NCBI GenBank assembly: GCA_030052745.1
Contig: JANBVO010000002.1
Coordinates: forward strand, 1,550,001-1,614,000
Direction of reading: 5' to 3'
Source: Pleurostoma richardsiae
Taxonomy: Eukaryota > Ascomycota > Sordariomycetes > Calosphaeriales > Pleurostomataceae
DNA length: 64,000 nt
Shown: positions 38,207 to 51,254 of the stretch, piece by piece
How the letters are laid out: the number at the start of each line of letters is the position of its first letter
Position numbering within the stretch: position 1 is the stretch's first letter
Made by a program: the position numbers and the translations under genes
The notes under the pieces: generated by a model
The model's input: only the letters and a program-made list of their open reading frames with translations
Databases searched by the model: none
What the model was told of the DNA's origin: nothing

Positions 38207-38901
38207 CGCTGCTTAACGGCAGGTGGAGCTGGGTCGGTGGTGGTTTGTGGTGACTGGGGAAGAATATGTACGTGCAGGATCGACCCGGCAATGAGCTCGA
38301 ATTGTCAAGTGAGTCGTTTATGCTGATTGCTCTCACATCGACTGTTGCCGGCGAGGAAGCGGATACACACATATAAGTGGTCAGCACCTGAGTGAGCGGC
38401 CGCTCACTTGAGCAGCATCCATGCAGGACCGGCGGCTCGGCGCCGACCACCGCTCTAAGGAGGGGGGGGGCCCAAGATCTGGCCCGATTAAGGGGACGCT
38501 GTCCGACTTCCCGGTGTTCGGAGCCGGCGCAGACCAATTAGCTAAGAGGAATTGGCGATAGGATCTACTGAGCCGACTTGCGGATCTGCCGCCGGTGGAG
38601 ACGCGTAAGAAAGGGCTCCATGGAGAAAAAAGATGTGTGTACGATGTTAGCTAGGCTGTCAACTGAGGCCGTTGTGTTATTACGGAGAAGGAAGCAAACA
38701 GCCTTGATTTGTTCAGGAGGATATAACCATGGTAACGATCGAACTGCCGGAAACCTCAAGAACACCAAAGGCAGAACGCAAATAACTTTTTGAACGAACC
38801 CCCAGATTCGGTGAATCTAGACATACAAGTTACAAAAGTCCCCCTACACAAGCCAGCCCATCCCGTCTCGATCACCACCACCGCCAATGCTCGCCATCCG
38901 C
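38207..38901. other. Promoter of the PLP enzyme and 3' end of ILV5
   Basis: 695 nt between two minus-strand genes. A near match to the Gcn4 site (TGAGTCG, about 38312) is present, and a G-run precedes gcccaagatc at about 38461. No gene is visible. Confidence 0.5.
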
Positions 38902-40378
38902 TTATTTCTGGTTCTCGGGGCGCAGGGACCTGCGAAAAGATCGTTAGCACGAGTTGCCAAGAGTAAAGATGGCCGAAGTGTCTAGAACTTACCGCACGGC
39001 CTTTCCAGCCTTCCAGATCTCCAGATTCCGGATCTCCTCCATCTCGGCCTCGTACTTCTCCCGGTAGTCGGGCTGGCTGTTGTACTCTAGCGACCGCTTG
39101 GTCTCCTCGCCATTCTTGACGGAGTCGTACAGCTGGTCGAACACGGGCTTCAGGGCGTCCTTGAAGCGCGGGGTCCAGTCAATGGCACCACGGCGGGCGG
39201 TGGTCGAGCAGGCCTCGTACATCCAGTCCATGCCGTTGGCGCCGATCAGGGGGTACAGGCTCTGGGTGGCCTCCTCGACGGTCTCGTTGAAAGCCTCGCT
39301 GGGGCTGTGGCCGCGCTCACGGAGGACCTCGTACTGGGCGAGGAACATGCCGTGAATACCGCCCATCAGGCAGCCACGCTCACCGTACAGGTCGGAGTAG
39401 ACCTCCTTCTCGAAGGTCGTCTTGTAGAGGTAGCCGCTGCCAATGGCGACACCGAGGGCAACAGCCTTCTCCTCGGCCTTGCCGGTGACGTCCTGGTAGA
39501 CGGCGAAGGAGGAGTTGATGCCACGGCCCTCACGGAAGAGGGAGCGGACAGTGCGGCCGGAGCCCTTGGGGGCGACCAGGATGACGTCGATGTCGGAGGG
39601 GACCTCGACCTTGGTCAGGTCCTTGAAGACGGGGGAGAAACCGTGCGAGAAGTACAGGGTCTAGACGGCAGGTTAGCCCAGCTCTGCACACAAGTCGGAG
39701 TCCGCGATGACCGCACCTTTCCCTTGGTCAGCTGGGGCTTGATATGGGGCCAGGTCTCGCTCTGGGCAGCATCGCTGAGGAGGTTCATGATGATGGTACC
39801 CCGGGAGATGGCCTCGTCGACCTCGAAGAGGTTCTTGCCGGCAACCCAGCCATCCTGCTCGGCATCCTTCCAGGACTTGCCGCCCTTGCGCACACCGATG
39901 ATGACGTTCAGGCCGTTGTCGCGGAGGTTGAGACCCTGGCCGTGGCCCTGGGAACCGTAGCCGATCAGAGCGAGGGTGTCGTTCTTGAAGTAGTCCTGGG
40001 AGGGAGAGTCAGCACGGCCGCACAGTCGACGGGATGGAATCGAGATGACCAAGAGACATATGACTCACCAGGAGCTTCTCCTTGGGCCAGTCCTCACGCT
40101 CTGTACGCCAGCTGTCGTCAGCACCGATTTCCCACGCTTCCGCATCGCCCAGCTCCTTAATTCTTACCGTAGACATCCTCCTTCGAGCCAGCGAAGTCAA
40201 TGGTCTTGACACCACGGACCTGCTGCCGGGCCGGGCCAGCGACGGCAGCACGGTGGGAGACGGCGGTGGCGCGAGCAGCAGCCAGGGCAGAGACAAAGGT
40301 GCGTCTCTGGACGGCGGGCTTCACCAATTGGCGGGCCAATGGCGACCGCACGGCTTTAGAAAAGCTTCGAGAGGACAT
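38902..40378 (-). CDS. ILV5: Ketol-acid reductoisomerase, mitochondrial
   Basis: Five exons: 40378-40168, 40100-40069 (32 nt), 39995-39717, 39660-38993 and 38929-38902 (28 nt), giving 405 aa, as in other fungi. The enzyme converts acetolactate and acetohydroxybutyrate to dihydroxy acids with NADPH and Mg2+, the second common step of valine/isoleucine synthesis in the mitochondrial matrix. The first ~55 residues form a Ser/Arg/Ala-rich presequence without acidic residues. The Rossmann loop is LIGYGSQGHGQGLNLRDNG (residues 91-109). The knotted C-terminal domain includes GERGCLMGGIHGMFLAQYEV with metal-binding acids, and IGANGMDWMYEACSTTARRG. The micro-exon supplies ERED WPKEKLL, and the last exon supplies SLRPENQK, a conserved C-terminus that a simple open frame misses. 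The ATG at 40378 follows GTCAAA, a good start context. Confidence 0.95.
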
Positions 40379-41176
40379 TTTGACGTGAAGGTCTGAGTGG
40401 AGATGGGTTGTCGAGGGAGTCAACAGGGCTTTGGGGATAAAAAAAGCTGTCTTAAAGAGGTTGCGACTGCAAAAGCTCTAGGTCAGACTCACACACACCG
40501 ATGGCCGGTCACGAAATTTTCCTTTCGCTAGGAGGGCAGCTTCGGCGACCACCGACTTCGGGACCCTAAAGAGTTTGGTGGGGTCTGGGGTTGCAGGGGG
40601 TTGGGCAACAAGTACCGATACAGCCTTCTGTATGGAGGGCTTCGCCCTTTGCACGGGTACCGGTACCCACCGTCAGAGCACGCGATGTCGATGCTCGTTA
40701 GTCACAGAGTCAGACTTCGAGGCAGCCCTTGAATGCCAACGACTAGGAATTGTCGCCGGCGGGAAGACGCTTTGCCTCGGCACGCACGAGGATACTCGAG
40801 GTCTCTTGCTGTGGTCGAGGCTGAACAGGGCGCTCACAGAATATACTATGTGTGTAGTGTATGCAGTATCATAAGTCGTCGTTGTAGGTCTTTACCACCC
40901 ACCATATCTGTCTGGAGTATCTATAGCAACGTGAATATGTATGTATGTATCGCGGACGGGCCAAGTGTGAGGACATGTCTTCGAGACACTCTCAAGCGTG
41001 GTCCATGTTCCCCAAGATGCAGCCGGAGACAAGCAGCCAAGTCTCCCGAGTCGCGTGCGTGGCATTAAAGCCGGCAGACGCTCATCCTATGCGTTCCTCT
41101 GCTCTCTCCTCCCCCTCGGCATGCGGCACTGCCTTTGCGAGAGCGTCCCAGCAACCACACGCCTCTCCTAACCCTC
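40379..41176. other. Promoter of ILV5 and 3' end of UBC12
   Basis: About 800 nt without a gene. Frames at 40575-40874 (+) and 40945-41250 (+) are short and lack recognisable content. Confidence 0.55.
40417..40422 (-). promoter_or_regulatory. Partial Gcn4/CPC1 site (TGACTC) in the ILV5 leader
   Basis: TGACTC on the minus strand, 39 nt upstream of the ATG; the full heptamer would need a final A but has C. A perfect TGACTCA also occurs at 40061-40067, but it overlaps the intron 2 donor (GTGAGT) and may be coincidence. Confidence 0.3.
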
Positions 41177-41947
41177 TTATTTATGTGTCCTGTCGAATCT
41201 CACTCCTCCCACTACGCCGCCGGCCATCGAGGTCCGCACGTTTCGCTTGAATGACTCCCGGGTGTTTCGTAGGTCGTCCGCCGCCTCCTTGTTGAGCGGA
41301 TCCGAGGCGTTGGGCTCGAGGAAGAGGAACTATGTCGAGCATTAGCAATGTGTCCGCACCATAAGACATTTTTAGCATCGTGGAAAGAACGCACCTGCAG
41401 TCCGACAATCACGGCGTTCAGGTTTAGGACCGGCTTCCAGTCCTCCCTCAGGATGTTCAGGCACACCTTGCCCTCGAGGTCGATGTTGGGGTGGTAGATC
41501 TTCTCCGTGCAGAGCACCTTGGGCGGCTCGTGGGGGAAGTTCTGGTTGATGTCGAAGGTGAAGTGGAAGCGCCCGCCGCGGTACATGCCCTCGTCAGGCT
41601 CGATCGTCAGGGTGAACTTGAGGATGTTGTCGGGATCGGGGAAGTCTAGCTTCATCGTCGAGCCGAGCGAGAGCTCTGACAGATCTACACGACAGAAGCC
41701 GTAAATGTCAGCAAACCTGGGTTGCATACCCTGCAAGAGAGAGCAACGGGGCTGCTGGGTCCTCGTACCTTTCTGCACTCGCAACTGTGCCGCCGTCACC
41801 TTCTTCTTCTTCCCTGCAGCTCCTTCGGCGTTTTCAGCCTTCTGCTGTTCCTTTTTCTATAGCAGAATCGCGTCAGAATCGGTCCAGACAGCCCATATGG
41901 CGCCTATCTGTAGGCTGGCAACGTACCATAGACCATATCTTTAACAT
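41177..41947 (-). CDS. UBC12: NEDD8 (Rub1)-conjugating enzyme E2
   Basis: Four exons: 41947-41927 (21 nt, MLKIWSM), 41856-41769, 41684-41395 and 41329-41177, giving 183 aa, the same length as human UBE2M. It accepts NEDD8/Rub1 from the E1 and passes it to cullins, activating SCF-type ubiquitin ligases. The catalytic Cys111 lies in [20 protein letters not shown] with the upstream HPN motif. The N-terminal tail [19 protein letters not shown] is the extension that docks on the NEDD8 E1, a feature separating UBC12 from ubiquitin E2s. The last exon restores [20 protein letters not shown], the conserved E2 C-terminal helices. The one-line open frame in this area reads through both flanking introns and misses both ends. 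Confidence 0.96.
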
Positions 41948-42649
41948 CTTGCCGGCGGGAGGGAATGGCGGAGGATCCCGAGTCTGTGTGCGGTAACGCG
42001 CGAAAGGGAAGTGGGACAGAAGGATTGCACGATTATAGACAGAGAGGTGTCTTCGACAAAAGGAAGTTGATGCCCGAGGAACTTGAGGTTTCTAGCTGTG
42101 CGGCGCTGTTGCTGCGCTTGCCACCGAGTACTTGGAGCCTAATGGCTGTCTGTCGAGAAAGCAGTGTCGCGGGGCTGATTCGGCGATAGCAGGTGAGGTA
42201 AGGTGAGGTACCTTGGCCTGTCCGCGCCTCGAGGTGAGATGACGGAATAATCGGGCCTCCCACACTATCCTGCGCCACACAAATCAGGAGCATAGATGCC
42301 ATAACAGGCAGTAGAACAACAAAAAAACAAAGGAGGAAGATTACAATACAAGACACGTCGAGACGCCCCTCATCTCTTTCTGAAGGCATGTAAAGTGTGG
42401 TATCTAATAGCAAGCCTTTCGTATTACAGACGTCTAACTCAAACAAACTCAGCAAGGAGAAATGAACGCCATATTCATGCACGATCTCTATCTGTCTTCA
42501 CCTGCGAAGACTAGACTTTTTTGTCCCTTTGTACAAATCAGATATCCATTCAATGGCAGTTAGTTCCCAATACGATGGGCCAGATTCCGTTCCCCCGTCC
42601 AAGCCAGTAGGGTATATCTGCTTGGCCTCTCATCGCTCGACTGGCCCTG
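41948..42649. other. UBC12 promoter and chitin synthase 3' end
   Basis: About 700 nt without a gene. A GGTA/TACC word cluster (ggtgaggtaaggtgaggtac) lies at about 42190-42215. Confidence 0.55.
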
Positions 42650-45554
42650 TTATCTCCGCGCGAAGCAGCACATGAGGCCAGTCCTGCCCAGGAACCAGCA
42701 GAAGCCGATGAACCGGACGACGGACAGAGCTGCGGTCGCAAAGAGCAGGAACTTGAAGAACCATGCAGTGCGTGCCGATGCGGTTTTCTGTGTAGTTCTG
42801 CATTAGCAGTCTAGTCAAGGGAAAGATGGAATTGGTCCAAGGACTTACGCCGATGCCGAACGAGTTAAAGTTGTCGCTGGTGATGATGACAGCCAACAAG
42901 CAATTGGAGAACAGCCATGTGCTGACAAGCATTGTCCGGAAAGACTTGTACGAATCCTCGATATCCTTAGGCTCGGGTTTCTCCTCGTCCTTGTAGGGAG
43001 CGAGGGCGCGTCTGACCGTCTGCTCAAACTGGCTGTCGATATCCTCCTGCGGCTTGTCGACTTCCTCCACCACAACCTCGTCCTTCTCGCCCTTAGTGAC
43101 GTTGGCGGATGGCAAGGTATCGTTCTTATCGGAACCCTTCGTACCCCAGGAGACGTCGTGCCAGTTGTTGAAGGCGTACACCATGAGGATGTTGATGTAT
43201 GTCGACATGAGCACGAGGTAGTATGGGAAGGAATGGAACATGTGCCACGGGTCCAGATACATGAAGGACGCAATGAAGTAGAGACCGTAGATGGCGAACA
43301 GCGCGATAATGATGACTCCAGCAGCCGAGCTGCCGCCGAATATGCTGCTCATAAAGTCGTGGACGTTATCGGTCTGGATCTGTTCCGAGAGAGGGGTCTG
43401 GAAGGCTCGCACAACCAGGTATCCGGACAGGACCAGGATATATGTCTGGATTATCGCGAAGACGAAAAAGGATGTGATGTAGGTGTACTTGGAGCCCTTT
43501 GGCCGGTTTCCAAGTGCCAAGATGAACTGCAGGATCACGAAGGCCAGGTAGATGTACTTCAAGACGGCATTCAAGAAGGGAGTCACCGTGTCACCGAAGG
43601 GCCAGCCGTGATGTTCCGCAGTCGTATCTGACGCCACTGTCGGATCGCCGACAAGATCCATGATAACCGTGGTCGTGAGCCAGTAGGATGCCAGAGAAAA
43701 CCAGGTGAAGACGACATTGAGAATGTTGTAGAGAAGCTGGATGTGGAGGAAGAACATGCGGACGAGGTTGTGACCGCTCTTGTACATCCGGCCGAAGTGC
43801 ATCAGAGAATACAAGCTGGCAGCGAAAGAGCCGTTGAGCCATCTTCGCCGCTGGCTGATAAACTCGGGGGCTCCTTCAGGTACATCGGTTTCGCCCTTGG
43901 CCGCTTTGATGTAGCTCAGGTGCCACTTCTGACCCGCTTTCGCGACAAGCTCGAAGCAGAGGATACGATCTTCGGCCAAGAACATGTTCTTCTTAAAGAT
44001 GTTCATTCCCTCTATGCCTTTCTTGCCGAGTTTCTTCGACAGGGTGTGGTCACCGTGGAAGTACTGCTCGAGAGGCCGGCCCATGATAGCCCTGAACCGG
44101 TAGGCGGAGAAGGCACCCGGCAAGACACTAACATAGCCGAAGGCGCTCTCCAGGGGCTTGTCCAGGATGTTTGAGATCTTGTACTCGAAGTTCTGAACGG
44201 CGACCAGCGGGTTCAGAAGTTTCCTACCACCTTTCCCCAGCATAGCATGTATCTCACCGCAAGCTCCTCCCAAGTCCTTGTCATTGTAGAAGCCTTCCCA
44301 CAGCGCGAGGAGCGACTTGGGGCTGGGCTTGGTACCGGCGTCAATGAGGATGCAGACCTCGGGGTTCAAGATCCTACCAAAGGCATTGAAGAGCCATCGG
44401 TGAGAGTTGATCTTCTTGCTGTTCTGCTGCTTCAAGCAGAAAATGAACTGAACAGGGGGAAGCGTCGAAGGGCTGTCGTCCACAGGGCGAACGAGCTGCT
44501 GGTTTGGCGTTACCGACAGCTGCGTGGTGTACTCGAAAATGTGAGCAACTGTTGGTTCGCCGTTGACATCCTTCTTGACCACTCCGTCCTGGTAGACACC
44601 AATGGTAGCTAGCACGTCCAAGACGTTCTTGTCCACCTTCTCGAGACCGTCGAAGACCAAACAGACCACAATCTTTTGCCACGCAGGGCCACCCTTGTTC
44701 CAGAAAGTTGACTTCTTGAGGTTGACAATGTCTCGGATGTTTTGCATGACGCCATGCAAGGTACGCGAGAGCAGGACCTTGTCCTCGTTATAGTACGTGA
44801 TAGCGATCAGCAGCTCGGTATGGCGGTTGTACATGCGCGGACGCAGGTCGTAGCCGTTCTTGAGAGTAAAGTCATTCGGGTCGCAGGTGGCGGCAGTATA
44901 TCGCATCTTGAAAAATTCCTCGTTGTTGCCCTCAACTTCCCGATATTTGGGCTGTACGGCATTTCGGATAGCGCTGGGAACGGGATAGTCAATGCTGAGG
45001 ACAGAGCCCTGAACCAGCTTGACCTTTCTCGTAGCGTAGCGCTTCAGACCGCCAGAGGGTGCCATCTGGGGGTTCTGACGTCTGAGCCAGCTCTCGTCAG
45101 GATCGATGGAGGAAGCCGGCCTTCCCGGCTGTCCCATCGGAAACCCAGAGGCATCGAGCTCATTACTGTACGCTGGAGCCCCATACTCAGGGTTGAACGG
45201 GGACGGGCCAGGGGCACCTCCCAGACCGACACCGGGACGGGTGGTGCTGGCGCCCGGGGCGTAGGATTCTGTGAGGCTGTATGCAGATACAGGGCGGACT
45301 GGTGGCGTGCTGGTGCCTAGGCGATCTTGCTCGTAAACAGTCGAGTTCTGGCTCAGGAGTGAGCGTTGGGCTTCGTCATCGTTCTCTTCGGCGGGTTGAA
45401 GATGATACTGCGGGAACACCAATAGTCAGTGGCACGATCGCGAGCGGCAGCCCCAAGTGGCTTAGAGTTTGAAAATCCTACTGACCGGTTGGTTAGGATT
45501 GAGATCCTGCATCCGATGGCCGTCGTAGCCATCGCCCCGACCGTTGTATGCCAT
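42650..45554 (-). CDS. Chitin synthase, class III (family 2 glycosyltransferase)
   Basis: Exons 45554-45486, 45407-42849 and 42787-42650 give 921 aa, the normal class III size (N. crassa chs-1, A. nidulans chsB type). The enzyme makes beta-1,4-GlcNAc polymer from UDP-GlcNAc at the plasma membrane for the hyphal wall. The N-terminal ~130 residues are a Pro/Ser/Gly-rich cytosolic tail. The catalytic region follows with [54 protein letters not shown] and the signature QRRRW (about 542-546). About seven membrane helices fill the C-terminal third. The first exon supplies [17 protein letters not shown] and the last [20 protein letters not shown], ending GLMCCFARR; the raw frame ends in an unrelated tail because it reads through the last intron. 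The GTCAGT donor of intron 1 is slightly unusual. Confidence 0.96.
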
Positions 45555-48500
45555 TGTAAGGAGCAAATTGCCGGCCGCTAAGGGAGAGTTTACGCTAGAG
45601 GAGCGGAAGTGCTAGGATCGGCTCCTCTGACAGCCGTTGACCGTTTGGGGTATCGTGAAGATGCAAAAGTTCGTCGGGAAGGAGATGCTGTATGTTGGCA
45701 ACGCCCCTCCAGCAGTAAGAAGGCACACACACCCACACACAAAGAAACGCCCGGTCCTGCAGGTCCCAGGAGCTGAGGACGGGAGATGCTGCAGGGGGGC
45801 CAAGGAGGCTGAAAGTGCCCCGCTTGGTGTCGCGGATGACGGAAACGAAAAGCGCGGGCGTTGATGTGCTGCCCGAGAGAATCAGACGAAGAGCTGGAAT
45901 TCTGGCTTGGAGGTTTGTGATGCTTTTCTGGAGGTTGAGGATGGAGAATAGGAGATGCTCAGCATTAAGAGAGCGAGAAGGGGAGCGTGTGGCTGAGCAA
46001 GGATGTCTCCAAGAGCTGGTATCCACACCCGAGGCCTCTGTGCAGTGCCGGCGTCATGCTCCTTTCCGCTAGGCGACCCTACATTACTATGTATATGCTA
46101 CTATACAGGCCTCGCAAGCCGCTGAGAGGAGGAAGAAAAACCAGATGCTAGCGGCAATACGTCACCTTGTGTGAGCCCTCATCCTGAGTTGGGCCCCTTT
46201 TCCATCCCAAGTTCCAGAAACCTTCCAGGAGAAGCTCAGTATTTCTTTCTTTCTGCCCGCATGGATCTTATTTCTACGATCAAGCACAGCGCACCCTTTT
46301 CTTCATCCCCGATTTTCAGTTGTCTGGCAGGGTGCATCCGTAAAAACCTCACACATCACAACGCAGCGGCATGAATCAGCCAAACACTCATCCTTCCAGG
46401 CGGTGCTGATGAAGTCTCTGGTCTACTGTGTACATACTTGCGTTGTCACTTCCAGAATCTGGGGGACGGCCAACGGGCCAAAACGTAACGCTAAGATGGG
46501 ATAGATCCCGCGCCCGCCTCAGGCACTCGTTTCTGAAACAACCATCCATCCGCCGCCCCAGCCAGGCCAAACACGACAAAAGGAAGGAATAAGATGTACT
46601 GTACTGTAGTTCAGCCCGTCAGCAGTTCGTAAAGGTTGTTTACAGTACACCGTGCTCTGTACACTACTCCGTGCAGCCCAGCAGACAGCGTCACTGGTGC
46701 TACGTGACGTCGATTAACGGGAAACAAGAAACACGAGCTTTTCTGCCTCTGTCCAGTAGCAGCCCGCCTCCCCGCAGCACGCGTGCGGCTTGGCTCTCCC
46801 TGATCTTCAGGGTGAATTAGCGTCGAGAAAACACGCTGGGAAAAAAAAAGTAAAAATAGCAGCCCGCTGGTGGAGTGGCCAGGTGGCTCGTGGCCGTTGT
46901 CCCTTTGAGGCGAGTCCTGATCCAAATCCAGTCTAGACGCGCCCGAGACCAACGAGGCGGTGCAAGCGCTGCCGCCCGCTGTATTCCCTGCCTTCGTATC
47001 AACACAAATACATACGCAGTACGGGATAGTTGTTCCAGAGAAATCACGGGTTGACGGCACATACATCGGACCTACCGGGATGCGAATCCGCAATCTTGCT
47101 GAGATGAGGCTTGGCAAGGAACAAACAAAGAGCGGCTCACTGCAACTGACGTCTTGACGCCATACTCCAGCTGCCAGCCTTCCGCAGCTATTGCCCCGTA
47201 GGATCGGCCCTGGAAGCATTCCGGCTGGCGGCACGCAAGAGCTCAGCTCAACTCAAAAACTCGGTGCCGCCCGGAGCCCCGGCGCGTCAGCGACTGGCAG
47301 AGTCCCGGAAGGAGCCGCATGCCTCTCTAGAACATCTACTGGAGAGATTCTACAAAGGGGGACTGATTTTCAGGGACCTACACTAGATGACCTCGAATAA
47401 AGAAACGATGGGTCTGCCAGTGGGACGCTCCGGCCCACATCCCCCCAAAAACGGCATTGGAGATTACGGACGGTCCACGTTTCCTATGAAGTCTTGCCAC
47501 GCGGTCATGGCGCCGTCTCCAGTAGATAATGAGTGAGCCGCGCGGTCGTGGACGAAGGACACAGCAAGAGGCAGAGCTGTCTAGCTCCCGGTGCGGCAGC
47601 CGCGTTGCGGCTAAACGATTGCTGTTCGCGCCGTAAAAGGCTGCAAGGGTATGGCTACGAGTAAAGCACTCCGGTACGCTACAAAGTCGGAAAGTTCCAG
47701 CAGTTCAGGCACTATGCCGAACCCTCGCGATCCAGCCACACACACTATAAAAGGGCTTGATGCTCTCACCTGTGCGGTACATGGATCAAGCTCAGATCAC
47801 TGCCGTTCTTGAATGCGGTTTCTATTGTCGGCGATATAACAGCTGCGCTGAGCTGTCGGAAAGGGACTCTTCCGATGGTTCCACCAGTCTGGCACGCCTT
47901 GTGGCCATACATCGTGCCAGACCGTCTGAAAGATGCCGTTGGTAGAGTAAAACCATCTTCGATGTCTTGCTCATCCGACGCGAGCTGGAGTCATCAACGA
48001 CGCGAAGTGAGGTAGTGGTGAAGTATACTTCATCAAGCGCTTAGCCCACCATGGCACGCTAATGAATGTATCGAGAGAACGTTGATAGATGAACCATCTG
48101 GAAACTCAAAAAGGTTATATCTTCAAGCTTTGCCCCCTCCCCCATACCTCTTAACGAGAAACAATGACTGATCCTAAGCTTCTCAGGATCGTGCTATCAT
48201 TTTTTAATATGATTCAACAGCCAACTATATGCCCCCAGTCCTTTGTGAGATGCGAAACCCGTGATTACAGCTGCTATTGCGGAATTTGATAAGATGCTTG
48301 TACGACTGGGTAGGCAACCACTGCCGACCGATAGATGTCTAGAAGAAGTCAAATGCCTGAAACTACATAAAAGAAAGGGCTTCTATAATAGGAAGGGGGG
48401 GAAATCTATCGAAGTGGTTTGACCAGGATTTGAATGGGGTGCTTCACCAGAGGCAAAAAAGTAACTTAGTGCAAGGTCTACTGAACCAGTCAGGCCTGTA

Positions 48501-51254
48501 TTGCTGTGCCCGTGGGCGACTGGTCTGCGGCTATTCTGAGATAATCCCTTCTGCCGTTACCAGCCCAGTTGGATTCGTCCGAGTCAAGTTCGGAGTCGAA
48601 GTCGTCGTGCTGGCCCTCCACTCTCTCTTCACCTTGTTCGCCAACTAGGGTAGCTGGTTCCTTTCTGATGGAGCGGTTGTTCTCCCTCAGTGTCCACGAC
48701 CTTCAGCCATCGCAGATAGCGAAGTCGATCATCCATGATGAGAACCTTTGCCCATCATCTCAAATCATCCTCCAGCTTGTCTGGACCAGCCACCTTCAGC
48801 TGGATTTGACTGGACCACCGCGCTGCAGCTACAGCACAACAGCACCGGCTGGTCAATAGAAAAACCTATAGATTGCGCCTCTTCTTGTAACCGTCGCACT
48901 GCGGCAGGTATTCGCAGATGCTCTCCAGGACGTTCAGAGGAAGAATCTCCAACGGGGACGTCATCGCTCCTATTGAACAGGGCCGAATCGAGGCGCAATC
49001 AAGGCTGGTGAGTAGAGAAAGCAGGGCAAGTAGGAAACTGACGGCAGAATCCCAAGATCCCGAGTTTACCTACCAACCGTTAGGAGGCGACACCGGCCCT
49101 GCACAGTTGTGTCTTTCCGGAGTGTCTTGGAGCATCCCTTCTTCCTGCTGTCCCAGTTGCCACTCTTTGCTGGTTAGCGATCTTCTCTTTATCAGTGGAC
49201 GTGCGCGGAATATGGAAGACACATTCACTTCCTCTCAGGTATGTCCTCGGCGGCTGGGCATCACTGCCCTCATCTAAGCTGAGGCAAACGCGTCGCGGGC
49301 ATCATGCGCGTGCCTGGCACGTCTTGAGCGATGAGACAAGCGTAGAAGAGCACTTCTCTTGGCGGCAATTCGTCATCTGGATACACTTGCCCGTCGGCCT
49401 GTCTCGCGAACGGTGATAGCACGAGACCTTGTACCAAAATGACAGTCCACGTCAATCGTTCGGTCTGCCATGTACTGACCGACAGACAGTCTGAGAGGAG
49501 GTATCATAGGTACAGACTCAATCCAAGACTCGACAGCCCTCGGGCGGCAGGAGAACTCATGATTCGTCCAGCGCCAGATTGGCCAGCAAGTAGGGAGTCT
49601 ATAGCACTTGTCCTATTACTCTATCGCCATGCCGCGCTGGCTTCTTGGAGGCTTGAAGCAGGGGAGAAGTAACGTGACGTTGCCTCAATCCGCGACGAGA
49701 CACCGGCGGTCCGCCACAATTCTCCACGCCGAACCGCGAAGAATGCAGGAAGGGATCGGCGTCCTGCAAGCTTCGGTCCGCGGTCTCGAAGAGTCTCTCA
49801 CGCAGCTCTGTACTCTGTACACAGTACGGATTGCAATAAGTGGCTGATGGAACCTCCAGGTCCGGTCTGGCCTGGAAGTTGCAGCAGGCTCTTGTAACTA
49901 ACCACCTGTACTGGTGACCAGATGTAGTGCTGACTCGGCAGACAAGATTAACGATCAAGCAGAGGAAGCCTTCTCTAACTTGTTACATAGTACGAGCAAT
50001 CGACAGCCTTCTTCCCGGGCCCCGGCTTTGAGAGAATGGCACCATTTCGATGGAGGTTTGAAGAGCAAGACACTCGCGACTCGCTCGCCAGGGGGAAGAA
50101 GAATCGGCGGGGCTGACAAGAGGGGAAGCAAGCGGGCTTGCATGCCCAAATTGCAGGGTGCCATGGATGCATCCTCCAGCGTGTGGCAAGGCGGGCGAAT
50201 AGCAGCGCGGGGATGCCATCCCTTATAACGAAGGCTACTCCGTGCTGTTTCGCTAAGATGGCGGACACCACCTAAAAGACTGGGTCCGCGATCCGTTTTG
50301 CTCGCATTTTTGCAGCAATATTTCCCGCGTTGCTTGGCTTCTTGGCTCTCCGGTCTGTGTCAGGCCTGTCAGCTGGGGCTGTGCCTGGCCGTCCGGCACT
50401 GTCGTTCGTACTGTGCCTTAATGAAGTTCCCATCATTTCAGGTGGATCGAGTCCCGGTCGTGAGATATGCAAGGTACCTGTGCCAAGAGGAAACGCCGAA
50501 CAAAATACTTCTGTAGGGTCTCCCGCAGTAACGCCTCCTGCACCCTAATCTGGGCCATTTCTGCTAGTGCCCGGAACCACCCACGAGTATCTAATGCCCT
50601 CTTGTGGGATATGCAAAGTCTCTCCCCACGCGAATCGACCCGGTCTCTCCATTCACTCTGACTTTCCGCTTCTCCTCCCCATCTGCGCGCCCCTTTGCCT
50701 TCTCTTTACTCCTCCATCCTGCCAACCCCATCGACGACCTCCTGTCAATCCCCAAGCCGACGTCGATTCCGAGCGAGTTGCGACGCGAACAACAACCTGC
50801 CCAACGAAACCGATATCCCGTCTCGTTGATGGTGTTCTAGAGAGAAAGATTCACTTCTGTTCTCTCCCTTCAATTCTCTTGAGCCAGCCTCTTGTCACTC
50901 GTTTCTCTTAGTGTATCCTTCGCTGTCGCGACCCTCCTTTCAATCAGCTCTTCCGACGACGACCAAGCTCGACTCTCTCCCTCTCTTTATCCGCGCATAT
51001 CAACGCTTTCAGGATTATATCCAGCAATATCCTTCCAATTGACTGAACGTCAATCGCGATCTGTCATCCATCGCCAAGACCGGAAGCGCTCTTGCCAACA
51101 TTATCTGATCGCCAGAACCGATCTGCAGCCATCATTCCCAGTAGCCCCAAATCTACCTGGACCCTCTTCTCTCGTCGATCTCAAGACTCGCAGTCCAGGC
51201 TCGTCCCTCAGACAGCATCTTTACCGAACAACATTCTCTTCGCTATCCAAGGCC
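45555..51254. other. 5.7 kb divergent intergenic region
   Basis: Lies between the starts of the chitin synthase (-) and OPY2 (+). Frames at 46611-47234, 48918-49277 and 49599-49958 show no domain or exon structure. The last ~650 nt (50600-51254) are pyrimidine-rich and probably form the OPY2 promoter and leader. No gene, tRNA or transposon signature was found. Confidence 0.55.

Noticed and set aside
40379-40423. Upstream extension of ILV5
   Set aside because: The in-frame codon at 40423 is TTG; the ATG at 40378 has good context and starts a typical mitochondrial presequence.
47030-47110. tRNA-like B-box (ggattcgcatccc on the minus strand)
   Set aside because: T-loop does not fit the consensus and no matching A box, anticodon stem or acceptor stem can be folded.
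50892-51254. Upstream extension of OPY2
   Set aside because: The frame is open but begins at TTG, with no ATG before 51255, and the sequence is pyrimidine-rich leader.
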